Assembly: GCA_030695605.1 (NCBI GenBank) | Contig: JAUYQE010000042.1 | Span: forward strand, 1-13,511 | Source: Nanobdellota archaeon | GTDB taxonomy: Archaea; Nanobdellota; Nanobdellia; Woesearchaeales; GW2011-AR9 | Direction: 5' to 3' | Length of the DNA: 13,511 nucleotides | In this document: in pieces, positions 5,872-12,956 of the stretch | Layout: each line of letters begins with the position of its first letter | Numbering within the stretch: position 1 is the first letter of the stretch | Notes under the pieces: generated by a model | The model's input: the letters and a program-made list of their open reading frames with translations, nothing else | Database searches by the model: none | Told to the model about the DNA's origin: nothing | Position numbers and translations under genes: made by a program

Positions 5872-5994
5872 TTACGATTCATCATCTCCATCATCATCAC
5901 TGTCATCATCATTCGAATCGTCATCATCAGAGTCGTCATCTCCATTATCGCCGTAGCCGAACGCTAACACATCGTCTTTCTTTATAATTTCCAT
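5872..5994 (-). CDS. 40-residue Asp-rich peptide
   Basis: A very short gene on the minus strand. The first 16 residues (MEIIKKDDVLAFGYGD) are ordinary in composition; the remaining 24 are almost only Asp and Ser with a few Gly/Asn, in a DDDSDDDD-like repeat coded mostly by GAT/GAC. The net charge is near -19 for 40 residues. It is supported by GGAGGT (6003-6008) eight bases before the ATG, one of the strongest ribosome sites in the window, by a TATA-like TTTTTAAAT upstream and a T-rich terminator just after. No family is recognised. Options are a nucleic-acid mimic, a cation-binding peptide, or a precursor with leader and core parts; no modifying enzyme is adjacent. The two-part layout and strong ribosome site argue against chance, but low-complexity coding frames can be spurious. 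Confidence 0.62.
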   Translation of the reverse strand: MEIIKKDDVLAFGYGDNGDDDSDDDDSNDDDSDDDGDDES

Positions 5995-6002
5995 TAGTTA
6001 GT

Positions 6003-6008
6003 ACCTCC
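6003..6008 (-). promoter_or_regulatory. Strong ribosome binding site of the Asp-rich peptide
   Basis: GGAGGT on the minus strand, eight bases before ATG 5994, is the best match to the anti-SD in this part of the window and decides the start. Confidence 0.7.
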
Positions 6009-6025
6009 TATCTCTTTCGCTACTC

Positions 6026-6078
6026 GGGGCATTCTGGAAACGGCTTCTCCGCTCCAAAAAAGCCTTGCGGCATGCCCC
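6026..6078 (-). other. Possible structured leader upstream of the peptide gene
   Basis: On the minus strand GGGGCAT (6078-6072) can pair with ATGCCCC (6032-6026), enclosing a GCC-GCAA-GGC hairpin (6071-6062) followed by T6, and a second hairpin GGAGCGG...CCGTTTCC (6055-6036). This would be a three-way junction ending just before the ribosome site. A TATA-like element at 6091-6100 would start RNA near 6070, inside the outer stem, so the full fold exists only on read-through from the upstream transporter genes. Confidence 0.35.
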
Positions 6079-6090
6079 CAGAGGGATGAG

Positions 6091-6100
6091 ATTTAAAAAC
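6091..6100 (-). promoter_or_regulatory. TATA-like element before the peptide gene
   Basis: GTTTTTAAAT on the minus strand, about 97 nt before ATG 5994. It could give the peptide gene its own transcript with a leader of about 70-75 nt. Confidence 0.4.
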
Positions 6101-6132
6101 ATTTCGGCACGTTTGGCTTTATCGGCAAAACC

Positions 6133-6474
6133 CTAACTCCCAAAGCCGATAAAAACCACCCCTAAGAGTATGCCGAAAAGGCCCAGCCACTTCCACCTAT
6201 TCATGCGCTCGCCGAGATATTTTATGGAGAGCAGCGTCGTCCAGACGTAGGTGAGGGAAACCAGCGGATAGAGCACACTTAATTCTTCCTGGCGCAGGGC
6301 AAAGAAATAGAGTACCGTAGAAATGATGAGGAGGAAAAAACCCCACCAGAAACGGCGGGTGCGGAAAAGCTGCAGGAGCGAGTTTCCGGTTGTCCCCTTT
6401 TTAATGCACAGAGTTCCCAAAGCGCCCAGCAGGCTTCCTACGACCATAATCCCCAGAACGAGAACACTAACCAT
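6133..6474 (-). CDS. EamA/EmrE-like half transporter, second of pair
   Basis: A 113-residue membrane protein with four helices (about 3-24, 42-60, 66-85 and 94-112), the size of a small multidrug resistance protein or one EamA half-domain. Typical elements are a Gly-rich first helix (GSLLGALGTLCIKKG), FFALRQEELSVLYPLVSLTYVW in helices 2-3 and LGERMNRWKWLGLFGILLGV in helix 4, where GER/KW is common to the drug/metabolite transporter superfamily. Such proteins work as dimers. ATG 6474 is preferred over TTG 6483 because it lies within the preceding stop region as ATGGTTAG, an 8-nt overlap typical of translational coupling. Its neighbour is a similar half protein, so a heterodimer is likely. Substrate unknown. 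Confidence 0.82.
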   Translation of the reverse strand: MVSVLVLGIMVVGSLLGALGTLCIKKGTTGNSLLQLFRTRRFWWGFFLLIISTVLYFFALRQEELSVLYPLVSLTYVWTTLLSIKYLGERMNRWKWLGLFGILLGVVFIGFGS

Positions 6475-6874
6475 GGGGCTCAACCCCCGGCTTTGGTGAT
6501 GATGCCCCCCTGCTTAAAATGGCGACAGCGATAAGAATTGTCAGCACGCCCAGCCATTTCCACCCATTCATGCTATCGGCCGGATAAAAGAGAGGGGAAA
6601 CCAAACTGACCCACACATAACTGGTCGCGAAAATAGGGGAGAGAAGGCTTAATTCGCCATGGCGGAAAGCCAAGAGCATCAGAATGGTGCCCACACCATA
6701 GGCGAGTGTGCCCAAAAGGAAAGGAACGTTGAGTACGGTGAGAAGCGCCGAAATATCGATACGTTGCACGCCCGCTTTCCAGAAAAGCTGGCCCAGAGAC
6801 GTGAAGAGAGTACAAACAATCACCATGAGAATGGCCCGGCGCTGCTGTGCTTGATTATACATACGGTGTTCCAT
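6467..6874 (-). CDS. EamA/EmrE-like half transporter, first of pair
   Basis: A 135-residue membrane protein with four helices (about 13-33, 47-69, 76-97 and 104-121) and a 14-residue polar tail. Helix 1 has the family-like LGQLFWKAG, and HGELSLLSPIFATSYVWVSL parallels QEELSVLYPLVSLTYVWTTL in the following gene, so the two are clearly homologous. At the place where the partner has LGERMN this protein has YPADSMN, so the charged GER motif is lost. Different motifs in two co-encoded halves suggest an asymmetric heterodimer with opposed subunits. The ATG lies 42 nt after the secD stop, on the same strand, so it probably shares the secFD transcript. ATG 6862 (residue 5) is an alternative start. 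Substrate unknown. Confidence 0.82.
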   Translation of the reverse strand: MEHRMYNQAQQRRAILMVIVCTLFTSLGQLFWKAGVQRIDISALLTVLNVPFLLGTLAYGVGTILMLLAFRHGELSLLSPIFATSYVWVSLVSPLFYPADSMNGWKWLGVLTILIAVAILSRGASSPKPGVEPHG

Positions 6875-6916
6875 AGCAACTCGGTAACGTTTTTCTTTGT
6901 CTCCGGTCTTTCCCGT

Positions 6917-8536
6917 TTATTCCCGGAGGAGTTTTTCGATAATGACTGCATACGCCGGCCGGGCGATTAAGACCCCGAACGACAGCCCGACGATCGTCGT
7001 GAAAGCAAAGCCTTTCAGCAGCCCGGCGCCGGCAAACCACAGCGGCAGCATGCCCGCCAGCACCGTCAGGTAAGATCCCATAACGATGAACATGGCATTT
7101 TTCAGGCGCTGTTTCCAGCTGGAAGCCACCTGCTGCTGCCGTCCGACGGTTTCGTCCGTGATGACAATAAGGTGATCGACTCCCGTGCCCGTCGCAATAA
7201 TGATTCCGGCGATGGCTGCCAAGTCCAAATTCCAGCCGACTAAAGCCGCAAAGCCCAGCACCATCACCACTTCGGACAGGAGTATGCCAGACATGGGGAG
7301 AGCAATGCGCAGGCGGCGATAGCGGAGGAAGACGACGGCAATGACTGCAGCCAAGGCTAAGAACGCAATAAGCACTACATTTTCCAAAAATTCTCTTCCT
7401 AAGGAAGGAGAAATGGTGTCGATCTTGACAATTTCCAGTTTGATCGGTAAACTTCCGGTAATAAGTATGGTTTGCAGCCGCTTCATGTTTTGCAGTGCGG
7501 CATTGACCGCTTCTTGTTCCACCCTGCCTGTGCCGGAGCCGGTGATTTGAATTTGCGTCGCGGGAACGCCTTTGAGCGAAGAGCTTATTTGCAGGCGATC
7601 CACTTCTGCATCGTCCAAGAAAAGCACTAACGGTTCACTGAGTGAGCCGTCAATAACGGAAAGCTGCTGCGTCAGGCGCCCCTGCCGTTCCGCCGCTTCG
7701 GGGCTCAGCGTAATCCCAAAAAAGAACCCGCAGGCATAGCCATCAGCAAGGCGGCCACAGCCCGTTTGCGGATCGAGGCCCGAGCAATCCGCACTGCGGC
7801 AGACATAGGTGATATCATTCTTCCCGCCGAAAAAGACGGTTTCATTCCCGATCTTGGCTTCAAACTTGCCTTGCTTGGCCAGGAGCTCTTTGACTTCTTC
7901 CTCCGTTACTCCCGCTATTTCGACCAAGATAAAATCATTGCCCGCTAAATCGGCAGCCGAGCGAACCACTACATCACTCAAGCCATACACATTCAGCCGC
8001 TCTTTCAGGCTCTCAACAGTCAGCTCCAGATTCTCTTCGGAGACCGGAGCAGTTGGCTGCAGTAACACGCGCGTGCCGCCTTCGAGATCCAGCCCTTTGC
8101 GAATGTTTGAGGTAGGAGCCGGAGCCAAGCGCAGGCCCAAGTCGCTGCTGCCATTTCCTGCCACCGTCTGGAGTGTGTAGCGCCCTCGCGACGTTTCCAG
8201 AGTTACGGTTTGATTGGGCACGAGCTGCCGGGTCAAAGAAGCATACTCTTCCAATGAAGAAACGGGCTGCTTGTTGATGCTCAGCAATTGCTCTTTAGCG
8301 AGGGGGGTGCTATGCGACAGGGGATTTTCCATCCCCGCCTGGGCTGCCGAAGAATTGAGAGCAATGGCCCGAATGGACAAGCCATCTGCGCCCCAAAGCT
8401 GGGGCTTGATAACAATCAAAGAAAAAATGATGAAAGAGAGCAGCAGCAATACGCGCCAGCTGGTCAGCATTTCTTTCCAGGGAATCTGGTGGAGCAGGAC
8501 TTTCCACGTTTTCAGCACGTTCCAAAGAGTTTTCAT
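6917..8536 (-). CDS. secD: Protein-export membrane protein SecD with PDZ-like insertion
   Basis: A 539-residue SecD, partner of SecF, aiding late export and chain release at the Sec channel using the ion gradient. Helix 1 is about 28-46. Residues 52-125 read like a PDZ domain (LSIRAIALNSSAAQAGM..., LLSINKQPVSSLEEY, VTLETSRGRYTLQ) placed before the canonical GLDLEGGTRVLLQP (148-161). The P1 domain carries four cysteines (246, 251, 260, 269), likely two disulfides outside. After SLKGVPATQIQITGSGTG and the GSLPIKLEIV end of the external part come five helices (about 384-406, 411-433, 437-461, 482-503, 507-533) with the archaeal signature ATGTGVDHLIVITDE at 448-462. The start is 32 nt after secF. 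No clear ribosome site is seen, which suggests coupling to secF. Confidence 0.95.
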   Translation of the reverse strand: MKTLWNVLKTWKVLLHQIPWKEMLTSWRVLLLLSFIIFSLIVIKPQLWGADGLSIRAIALNSSAAQAGMENPLSHSTPLAKEQLLSINKQPVSSLEEYASLTRQLVPNQTVTLETSRGRYTLQTVAGNGSSDLGLRLAPAPTSNIRKGLDLEGGTRVLLQPTAPVSEENLELTVESLKERLNVYGLSDVVVRSAADLAGNDFILVEIAGVTEEEVKELLAKQGKFEAKIGNETVFFGGKNDITYVCRSADCSGLDPQTGCGRLADGYACGFFFGITLSPEAAERQGRLTQQLSVIDGSLSEPLVLFLDDAEVDRLQISSSLKGVPATQIQITGSGTGRVEQEAVNAALQNMKRLQTILITGSLPIKLEIVKIDTISPSLGREFLENVVLIAFLALAAVIAVVFLRYRRLRIALPMSGILLSEVVMVLGFAALVGWNLDLAAIAGIIIATGTGVDHLIVITDETVGRQQQVASSWKQRLKNAMFIVMGSYLTVLAGMLPLWFAGAGLLKGFAFTTIVGLSFGVLIARPAYAVIIEKLLRE

Positions 8537-8568
8537 GGTTTTCGTTGAGATCTTTTCGCTTTCGACTT

Positions 8569-9498
8569 TTATGAGGAAACCTGTTTGCGCTTTTCTTTTC
8601 GTTCCAGATACAGGCGCAACAAGCCGACATTCTGGATCCAGGTCATGATCATGTCCACAAACAGGCCGATGAAAATGATCAGCATGATCTGATGCACGGT
8701 ATCATTGCGGACGAACAAGCCGATAGCGACAGCAGCCAGTGTCGTGCCGGTCATCGTCATCCCGGTACGGATAGCGCCATAAATCCTCTCCATGACTGAA
8801 CCATCCGTGCGCTTTAACACCCGGCTGCTCAGCAGAATGTCGGTATCCACAGAATACCCGATCAGCATCAGAAAAGCGGCGATGCCCGCAGTACTGAGCG
8901 GCTGCCCAGTGAGATTGAAAATGGCGAGCGTAACAACAATGTCGGAAAAGGCGGCAAGAATAACCGCTAAACTGGGAATAAGCACTCGGAAATACAACAA
9001 AACCGCGATCCCCATGAGTAGGAAAGCAGCACCTAAAGCGCCCAGCGCTTGGCGAAAGAAGCTGTTTCCGAGAGCAGGATTCACGATTTCTACACTATAA
9101 TCGTCGGCAGACAGGCCGCTTTCCTGCTGCAAAAAGGCGAGCAGCGCTGCAACCTCATCTTTGCTTTGCGCATTGGACTCAATAACAAGGGTTTCTTCAC
9201 CACCGAGCGTGGAGAGGGTACGGATCTGCACCTCACGGTTGGGAAATGCAGCCTGCAGGCGATTTTCCAGTTCTGCAGAAGAAAAAGGCAGGGTTTGGGC
9301 CAGCGTTATCGTTGAACCGCCTTTCAAAGAAATGCCTTTGTGCACAAAATCGCCGGTTGTCGCATACTGAACCCCTATTTGGATAAAAGCCAAAACAATG
9401 AGCAGCAGGGGAATGAGAAGCAATTTTTTATAATGAGTTTCATACACCCGACAAAGCGTTTTCTTCGTTCTCTTGAAAAAAGAACTTTTTTCTTCCAT
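8569..9498 (-). CDS. secF: Protein-export membrane protein SecF
   Basis: A 309-residue SecF with the full layout: cytosolic basic N-terminus, helix 1 (about 25-44), an external domain opening with HKGISLKGGSTITL (53-66), and five C-terminal helices from about 150 to 292. The signature GYSVDTDILLSSRVLKR sits at 214-230 and the gene ends in a basic tail (LERKEKRKQ). SecF and SecD form one RND-type complex at the translocon. It is the first gene of the minus-strand cluster; the TATA box at 9520-9528 is 22-30 nt before the ATG, so the message is leaderless. The order secF then secD is opposite to the usual bacterial order. Confidence 0.95.
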   Translation of the reverse strand: MEEKSSFFKRTKKTLCRVYETHYKKLLLIPLLLIVLAFIQIGVQYATTGDFVHKGISLKGGSTITLAQTLPFSSAELENRLQAAFPNREVQIRTLSTLGGEETLVIESNAQSKDEVAALLAFLQQESGLSADDYSVEIVNPALGNSFFRQALGALGAAFLLMGIAVLLYFRVLIPSLAVILAAFSDIVVTLAIFNLTGQPLSTAGIAAFLMLIGYSVDTDILLSSRVLKRTDGSVMERIYGAIRTGMTMTGTTLAAVAIGLFVRNDTVHQIMLIIFIGLFVDMIMTWIQNVGLLRLYLERKEKRKQVSS

Positions 9499-9519
9499 GG
9501 CCAGCTGGTACGATAGGGG

Positions 9520-9528
9520 TTATATAAA
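9520..9528 (-). promoter_or_regulatory. TATA box of the secF-secD cluster
   Basis: TTTATATAA on the minus strand lies 22-30 nt before ATG 9498, so the operon begins with a leaderless secF. Confidence 0.72.
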
Positions 9529-9627
9529 CATTATCGTGCTATGGATTGGGCGTGAAGAAAGAGGGGGAAAAAAAAGAAAAAATCTGGATAAAGAGTTTTT
9601 TTAGAAAAAAAAACGCCCCTAAAAACA

Positions 9628-9635
9628 TTTATAAA
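9628..9635 (+). promoter_or_regulatory. TATA box of the ABC transporter operon
   Basis: TTTATAAA lies 24-31 nt before the GTG at 9659. It is part of AAACATTTATAAA, identical to the RNase P promoter core. The 11-mer TATAAACATTA (9630-9640) also occurs at 9523-9533 over the secF TATA box. Confidence 0.72.
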
Positions 9636-9658
9636 CATTAGATTATTTATTATGCTTT

Positions 9659-10597
9659 GTGCTCCTAGAATTAAAAGAGGTTACGCAGGAATTCCGGAAG
9701 CGGAAGATCCTGGAAGATGTTCAGCTCTCCGTTGAGGAAGGCGATTTTCTGGGTGTTATCGGCTCGTCCGGCAGCGGGAAAACCACCCTGCTGAACATCA
9801 TAACCGGCTTCTTAGAGCCCACGGACGGAGAAGTTTTATATCATGGCAGAGCCACGGAAAAGCCGCAAAACCTGCCCAGAAATCTGGCCAAATTTAAAAA
9901 AGATATTGGCTTCGCACCGCAGCATAGCTCGTTCTATCCAAAATTGACCGTTCGGGAAAATCTCCTGCATTTTGGGCAGCTATATGGAATACGTCCGGAT
10001 ACACTCCAGCACAATATCCGAAACTTGCTCGAAGCGACCCACCTCTGGGATCATCAGGAAAAACTGGGAGAAGAGCTTTCGGGGGGCATGCAAAAGCGCC
10101 TGGACATTTCCTGCAGCTTAGTGCATAATCCCAAAATGCTGGTTTTGGATGAACCCACGGCTGATCTTGATCCGATTCTCCAGGAAGAGATCACTTTACT
10201 CCTGCAGGCCATCAACCGGCAGGGCATTACCATTGTTTTAGCATCGCATCATCTGGACAGCGTGGAACGCATGTGCAACAAAATTGCTATCGTCCATAAA
10301 GGCAAAGTCGGCCATGGACACCTCGATGAGATTCGGGCGCCTTTTGCGCAGGATCATTTTACAATCACGGTCCGTTCCCAGCACAAAAAAGAAGAGCTTA
10401 TCCAGCAAATGAAAGCTTTGCCCATAAAAAAAATTATCGATAAGGGGCATAGTATTGTTATTTATCCGGAACATGTCGAAAGCATTGTGAACAGTCTGCT
10501 GGGCATTATCCAGAAAGAGCACCTGGAACTGCGCCATTTGGATGTACGCAAGCCGTCGCTCATGGAGATATTTGAAAAAATTGTTCGGGAACGCTAA
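9659..10597 (+). CDS. ABC-2 type transporter ATPase
   Basis: A 312-residue ABC ATPase that drives the permease encoded next. Walker A GSSGSGKT 35-42, Q-loop Q88 in FAPQHSSFYPKLTVREN, signature LSGGMQKR 140-147, Walker B MLVLDEPTADLD 160-171, and switch histidine H197 in ASHH. About 85 residues follow the nucleotide domain (from about 228), with the end KPSLMEIFEKIVRER common to ABC-2 (DrrA/NatA-like) exporters. The start is GTG at 9659, at leaderless distance from the TATA box; ATG 9652 is in another frame. The substrate cannot be read from the sequence. Confidence 0.93.
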   Translation: MLLELKEVTQEFRKRKILEDVQLSVEEGDFLGVIGSSGSGKTTLLNIITGFLEPTDGEVLYHGRATEKPQNLPRNLAKFKKDIGFAPQHSSFYPKLTVRENLLHFGQLYGIRPDTLQHNIRNLLEATHLWDHQEKLGEELSGGMQKRLDISCSLVHNPKMLVLDEPTADLDPILQEEITLLLQAINRQGITIVLASHHLDSVERMCNKIAIVHKGKVGHGHLDEIRAPFAQDHFTITVRSQHKKEELIQQMKALPIKKIIDKGHSIVIYPEHVESIVNSLLGIIQKEHLELRHLDVRKPSLMEIFEKIVRER

Positions 10598-10670
10598 GTA
10601 CGCCAGAACCGCATGCAGCAGCAAGAAAGATAAGTAAAAGAGAGAAAGAAAAAAAGAGGGAATACCCACC

Positions 10671-12419
10671 ATGAACAGCCTGTGGCTTTTAACCACCAAA
10701 AACCTGAAAATCCTTATTCGAGCCAAAGGCTCGGCACTTATTGTTATTTTTGCGCCCTTGCTGATCATCCTGCTCCTCGGCCTTTCTTATAACACCGCGG
10801 GAAAATATGGGCTGACTTTAGGATTGGTTGCACCGACGATATCAGATGATGTGGCCGCTTTCAAACAACTTCTGGAAGCGGACGGGTTTACCGTCTTTTC
10901 GTATGCGGGGGATAGTACCCCTTGTCTGGACGATATCAAGAGTGGCGTGGTGCATACATGTATCCTCGTTCCCGAAAGCCTGCGAGTGGAAAGCAACCAG
11001 CAGAAAGAAGTGACGTTTTACGTTGATCCGAGCAAAATTAACCTGGTCTGGATGGTGCAGGAAACGGTCAAAGAGAAATTCAACTTGAAATCGCAAGAGC
11101 TTTCCCAGGCGCTGACGCAAGATATTCTGTCACGGCTGATGAGCACCAAAGATGCCCTGGCACAGCATCTCACGACGATCCAGAGCTTGAAAGAAAAAGT
11201 CAGCGGTGCCGTAACCAGCCTGGGATCTGCCCAAGAAAAACTTGCAGGCATGGATCTTACTCCTCCGGATGCAGCAATAAATGTTTCCGGCGTGGTTCTC
11301 CTGGCTAATCTTACCGGCTCGGCAGATGCAGCGTTGGAGTACGTGCTCGATGCACGAAGTGCAGTAGGGGGAGCGGGCATAGAAGATGAAGCCAAAGAAG
11401 ACGAAATTAAAGGCTTGCTTAATGATGCCAAGAAAGAGCTAGATGCCATAAAAAATCTAGCGGCGGGCAATAGCACGGACACGCTGACGGCAGTCTTGAC
11501 AACGCTCGAAAAACAGGTGGACGAAGCCCAGGCAAAACTGAATGCTGCGAGCACTACGAGAGAGGAAGCCAAGAATAGCATCGGAGAAGTTGTTGCGGTG
11601 CTCCAAGGGGTGGTGAGCTCTCTGGACAGCCTCTACGCTTCGCTCAATGATGTCTACATGAATCTGGCTGGCCAGAAAGTTACGGAAGCAGCAACAATCT
11701 CCGCACCCATTGTAACCAAGATTGAGCCGGTGGCTCAGGAAAGCACCTACTTAAGCTATCTGTTCCCGGCGTTGCTGGTGCTCATCGTCATGTTCAGCTC
11801 CCTGCTGTTAGGGACGACCTTGGTGCTGATGGAAAAGCACAGCCCGGCTTTTTTCCGAAATTTCTTCCTGCCGATAAACCGCGCGACGTTCATCGCGACG
11901 ACGTACTTTACCAACATGATTTTGGCGTTCATTGAGATAGTCATCGTTCTGGGGATTTCCCTCTTTTTCCTGGAAAATGCCATTCCCGCAGTGTTTCCCG
12001 TGGCCCTCATTCTCTTGGTTGCTGCATCCGTGTTTACGTTGCTCGGCATGGGAGTCGGCTATCTCTTTGTCTCTGAAGACACGGGAACGCTGGCATCCGT
12101 TTCTTTGGGAAGTGTATTACTTTTTGTCTCCGGCGTTATTTTACCGTTGGAAGGGCTGTCGCCTATGGTGCGGGAGATCGTGGCCCTGAATCCTTTTGTC
12201 ATCGCCGAAAAAATGGTCCGGGAAATTTTCATCTTCCAGGTGCCTTTTGCAAGCATCGCCGGCGAGTTTTTCACCCTGGTAGGATATGCCGCCAGCCTCT
12301 TTGGGATTATTCTGCTGATAGACTGGCTCTGGCACAAGCATTTCCTGCATCGCTTCTGGAAGCAGCAGCACCATAAGCATCGCGAACTGGCGAAGAAAAA
12401 CAAGAATGTCCCCCCGTAA
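10671..12419 (+). CDS. ABC-2 type permease with large outside helical domain
   Basis: A 582-residue permease, partner of the preceding ATPase (74 nt apart). Helix 1 is residues 20-38. A long extracytosolic part, about 40-360, starts with a mixed alpha/beta section (GLTLGLVAPTISDDVAAF..., YVDPSKINLVWMV) and continues into Ala/Glu/Lys-rich helices, e.g. LNDAKKELDAIKNLAAG and LEKQVDEAQAKLNAAS, likely a coiled-coil rod. Five helices follow at about 362-386, 406-433, 438-466, 473-495 and 528-553, then a His/Lys-rich cytosolic tail. The plan, one helix, big external domain, then a helix group, resembles YhgE/Pip and ABC-2 (NatB-like) exporters. Cysteines 85 and 97 may bond. The start follows GAGGGA at a rather long distance (about 13 nt). 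Confidence 0.9.
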   Translation: MNSLWLLTTKNLKILIRAKGSALIVIFAPLLIILLLGLSYNTAGKYGLTLGLVAPTISDDVAAFKQLLEADGFTVFSYAGDSTPCLDDIKSGVVHTCILVPESLRVESNQQKEVTFYVDPSKINLVWMVQETVKEKFNLKSQELSQALTQDILSRLMSTKDALAQHLTTIQSLKEKVSGAVTSLGSAQEKLAGMDLTPPDAAINVSGVVLLANLTGSADAALEYVLDARSAVGGAGIEDEAKEDEIKGLLNDAKKELDAIKNLAAGNSTDTLTAVLTTLEKQVDEAQAKLNAASTTREEAKNSIGEVVAVLQGVVSSLDSLYASLNDVYMNLAGQKVTEAATISAPIVTKIEPVAQESTYLSYLFPALLVLIVMFSSLLLGTTLVLMEKHSPAFFRNFFLPINRATFIATTYFTNMILAFIEIVIVLGISLFFLENAIPAVFPVALILLVAASVFTLLGMGVGYLFVSEDTGTLASVSLGSVLLFVSGVILPLEGLSPMVREIVALNPFVIAEKMVREIFIFQVPFASIAGEFFTLVGYAASLFGIILLIDWLWHKHFLHRFWKQQHHKHRELAKKNKNVPP

Positions 12420-12915
12420 AACAGTTATCGCGATTTCGGGAACGCCGGGGACGGGAAAGACGACGCTGGCAGCATTTCTTTCCAAAGCGCTGGGGTTTTC
12501 CCGCATCGATTTGCATGAGCACTATAAAGCTGTGGCGACAAAATATGATCGGAAAAAACAATGCTATGTGGTTGATATCAGAAAAGTAGCGGCACTGGTT
12601 CGAAAAGAGAAAAGAGAAGCTTCTCGAGGAATCATTATTGATTCGCATATCTCTCACTTGCTGCCCCGACGGCTGATTGACCTCTGCATCGTCCTGACGT
12701 GTTCCGATCTAAAAGTGCTGGAAAAGCGGCTGAAAAAAAGGAAGTATTCTCGGAAAAAAATTCGGGAGAATCTGGATGCGGAGATATTTCAAGTCTGCTG
12801 GCTGGAAGCGCAGGAGCGGGGGCAGCAGGTTATAGTTTTTGATACGGCGAAAGGTATGAAGAAGAAGGAGATTCTGAAAAGGATTGTAAAGGAGATGGAA
12901 GGAAGATCGCGGTAA
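12406..12915 (+). CDS. Adenylate kinase-like Fap7/AK6 NTPase
   Basis: A 169-residue P-loop kinase of the Fap7/AK6 group, which combines weak adenylate kinase activity with a role in final maturation of the small ribosomal subunit (binding uS11) in eukaryotes and archaea. Walker A is GTPGTGKT (12-19); DSH at 79-81 in IIIDSHISHLLP is the Walker B-like motif; KVLEKRLKKRKYSRKKIREN (103-122) is the LID-like basic segment, followed by the family hallmark NLDAEIFQVCWLEA; VIVFDTAKG closes the fold. The ATG lies inside the permease end (14-nt overlap in another frame), so it is translated from the ABC operon mRNA. No better start exists before the P-loop. It is convergent with the last gene; no clear terminator is seen between them. 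Confidence 0.9.
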   Translation: MSPRKTVIAISGTPGTGKTTLAAFLSKALGFSRIDLHEHYKAVATKYDRKKQCYVVDIRKVAALVRKEKREASRGIIIDSHISHLLPRRLIDLCIVLTCSDLKVLEKRLKKRKYSRKKIRENLDAEIFQVCWLEAQERGQQVIVFDTAKGMKKKEILKRIVKEMEGRSR

Positions 12916-12956
12916 GGTTGGGGGGCTGCAAGGTGAGGGTTGAAAAACGACAAAAT

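Noticed and set aside
5875..5960. GAT/ATC triplet run considered as a non-coding microsatellite or CRISPR-like repeat
   Set aside because: Repeat units are irregular and not separated by spacers; the frame has a strong ribosome site and a non-repetitive head, so a short gene is more likely.
6475..6483. TTG start at 6483 for the second half transporter
   Set aside because: ATG 6474 gives a normal first helix and an 8-nt overlap with the preceding stop; the TTG adds just three residues.
9652..9660. ATG at 9652 as a start for the ABC ATPase
   Set aside because: It is in a different frame; GTG 9659 is in frame and at leaderless distance from the TATA box.
10238..10768. 176-codon open frame on the minus strand
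   Set aside because: It is antisense to the ABC ATPase end and permease start, both of which have clear motifs.
11018..11581. 187-codon open frame on the minus strand with Ser/Ala-rich protein
   Set aside because: It is the mirror of the Ala/Glu/Lys-rich part of the permease, and its composition follows from that.
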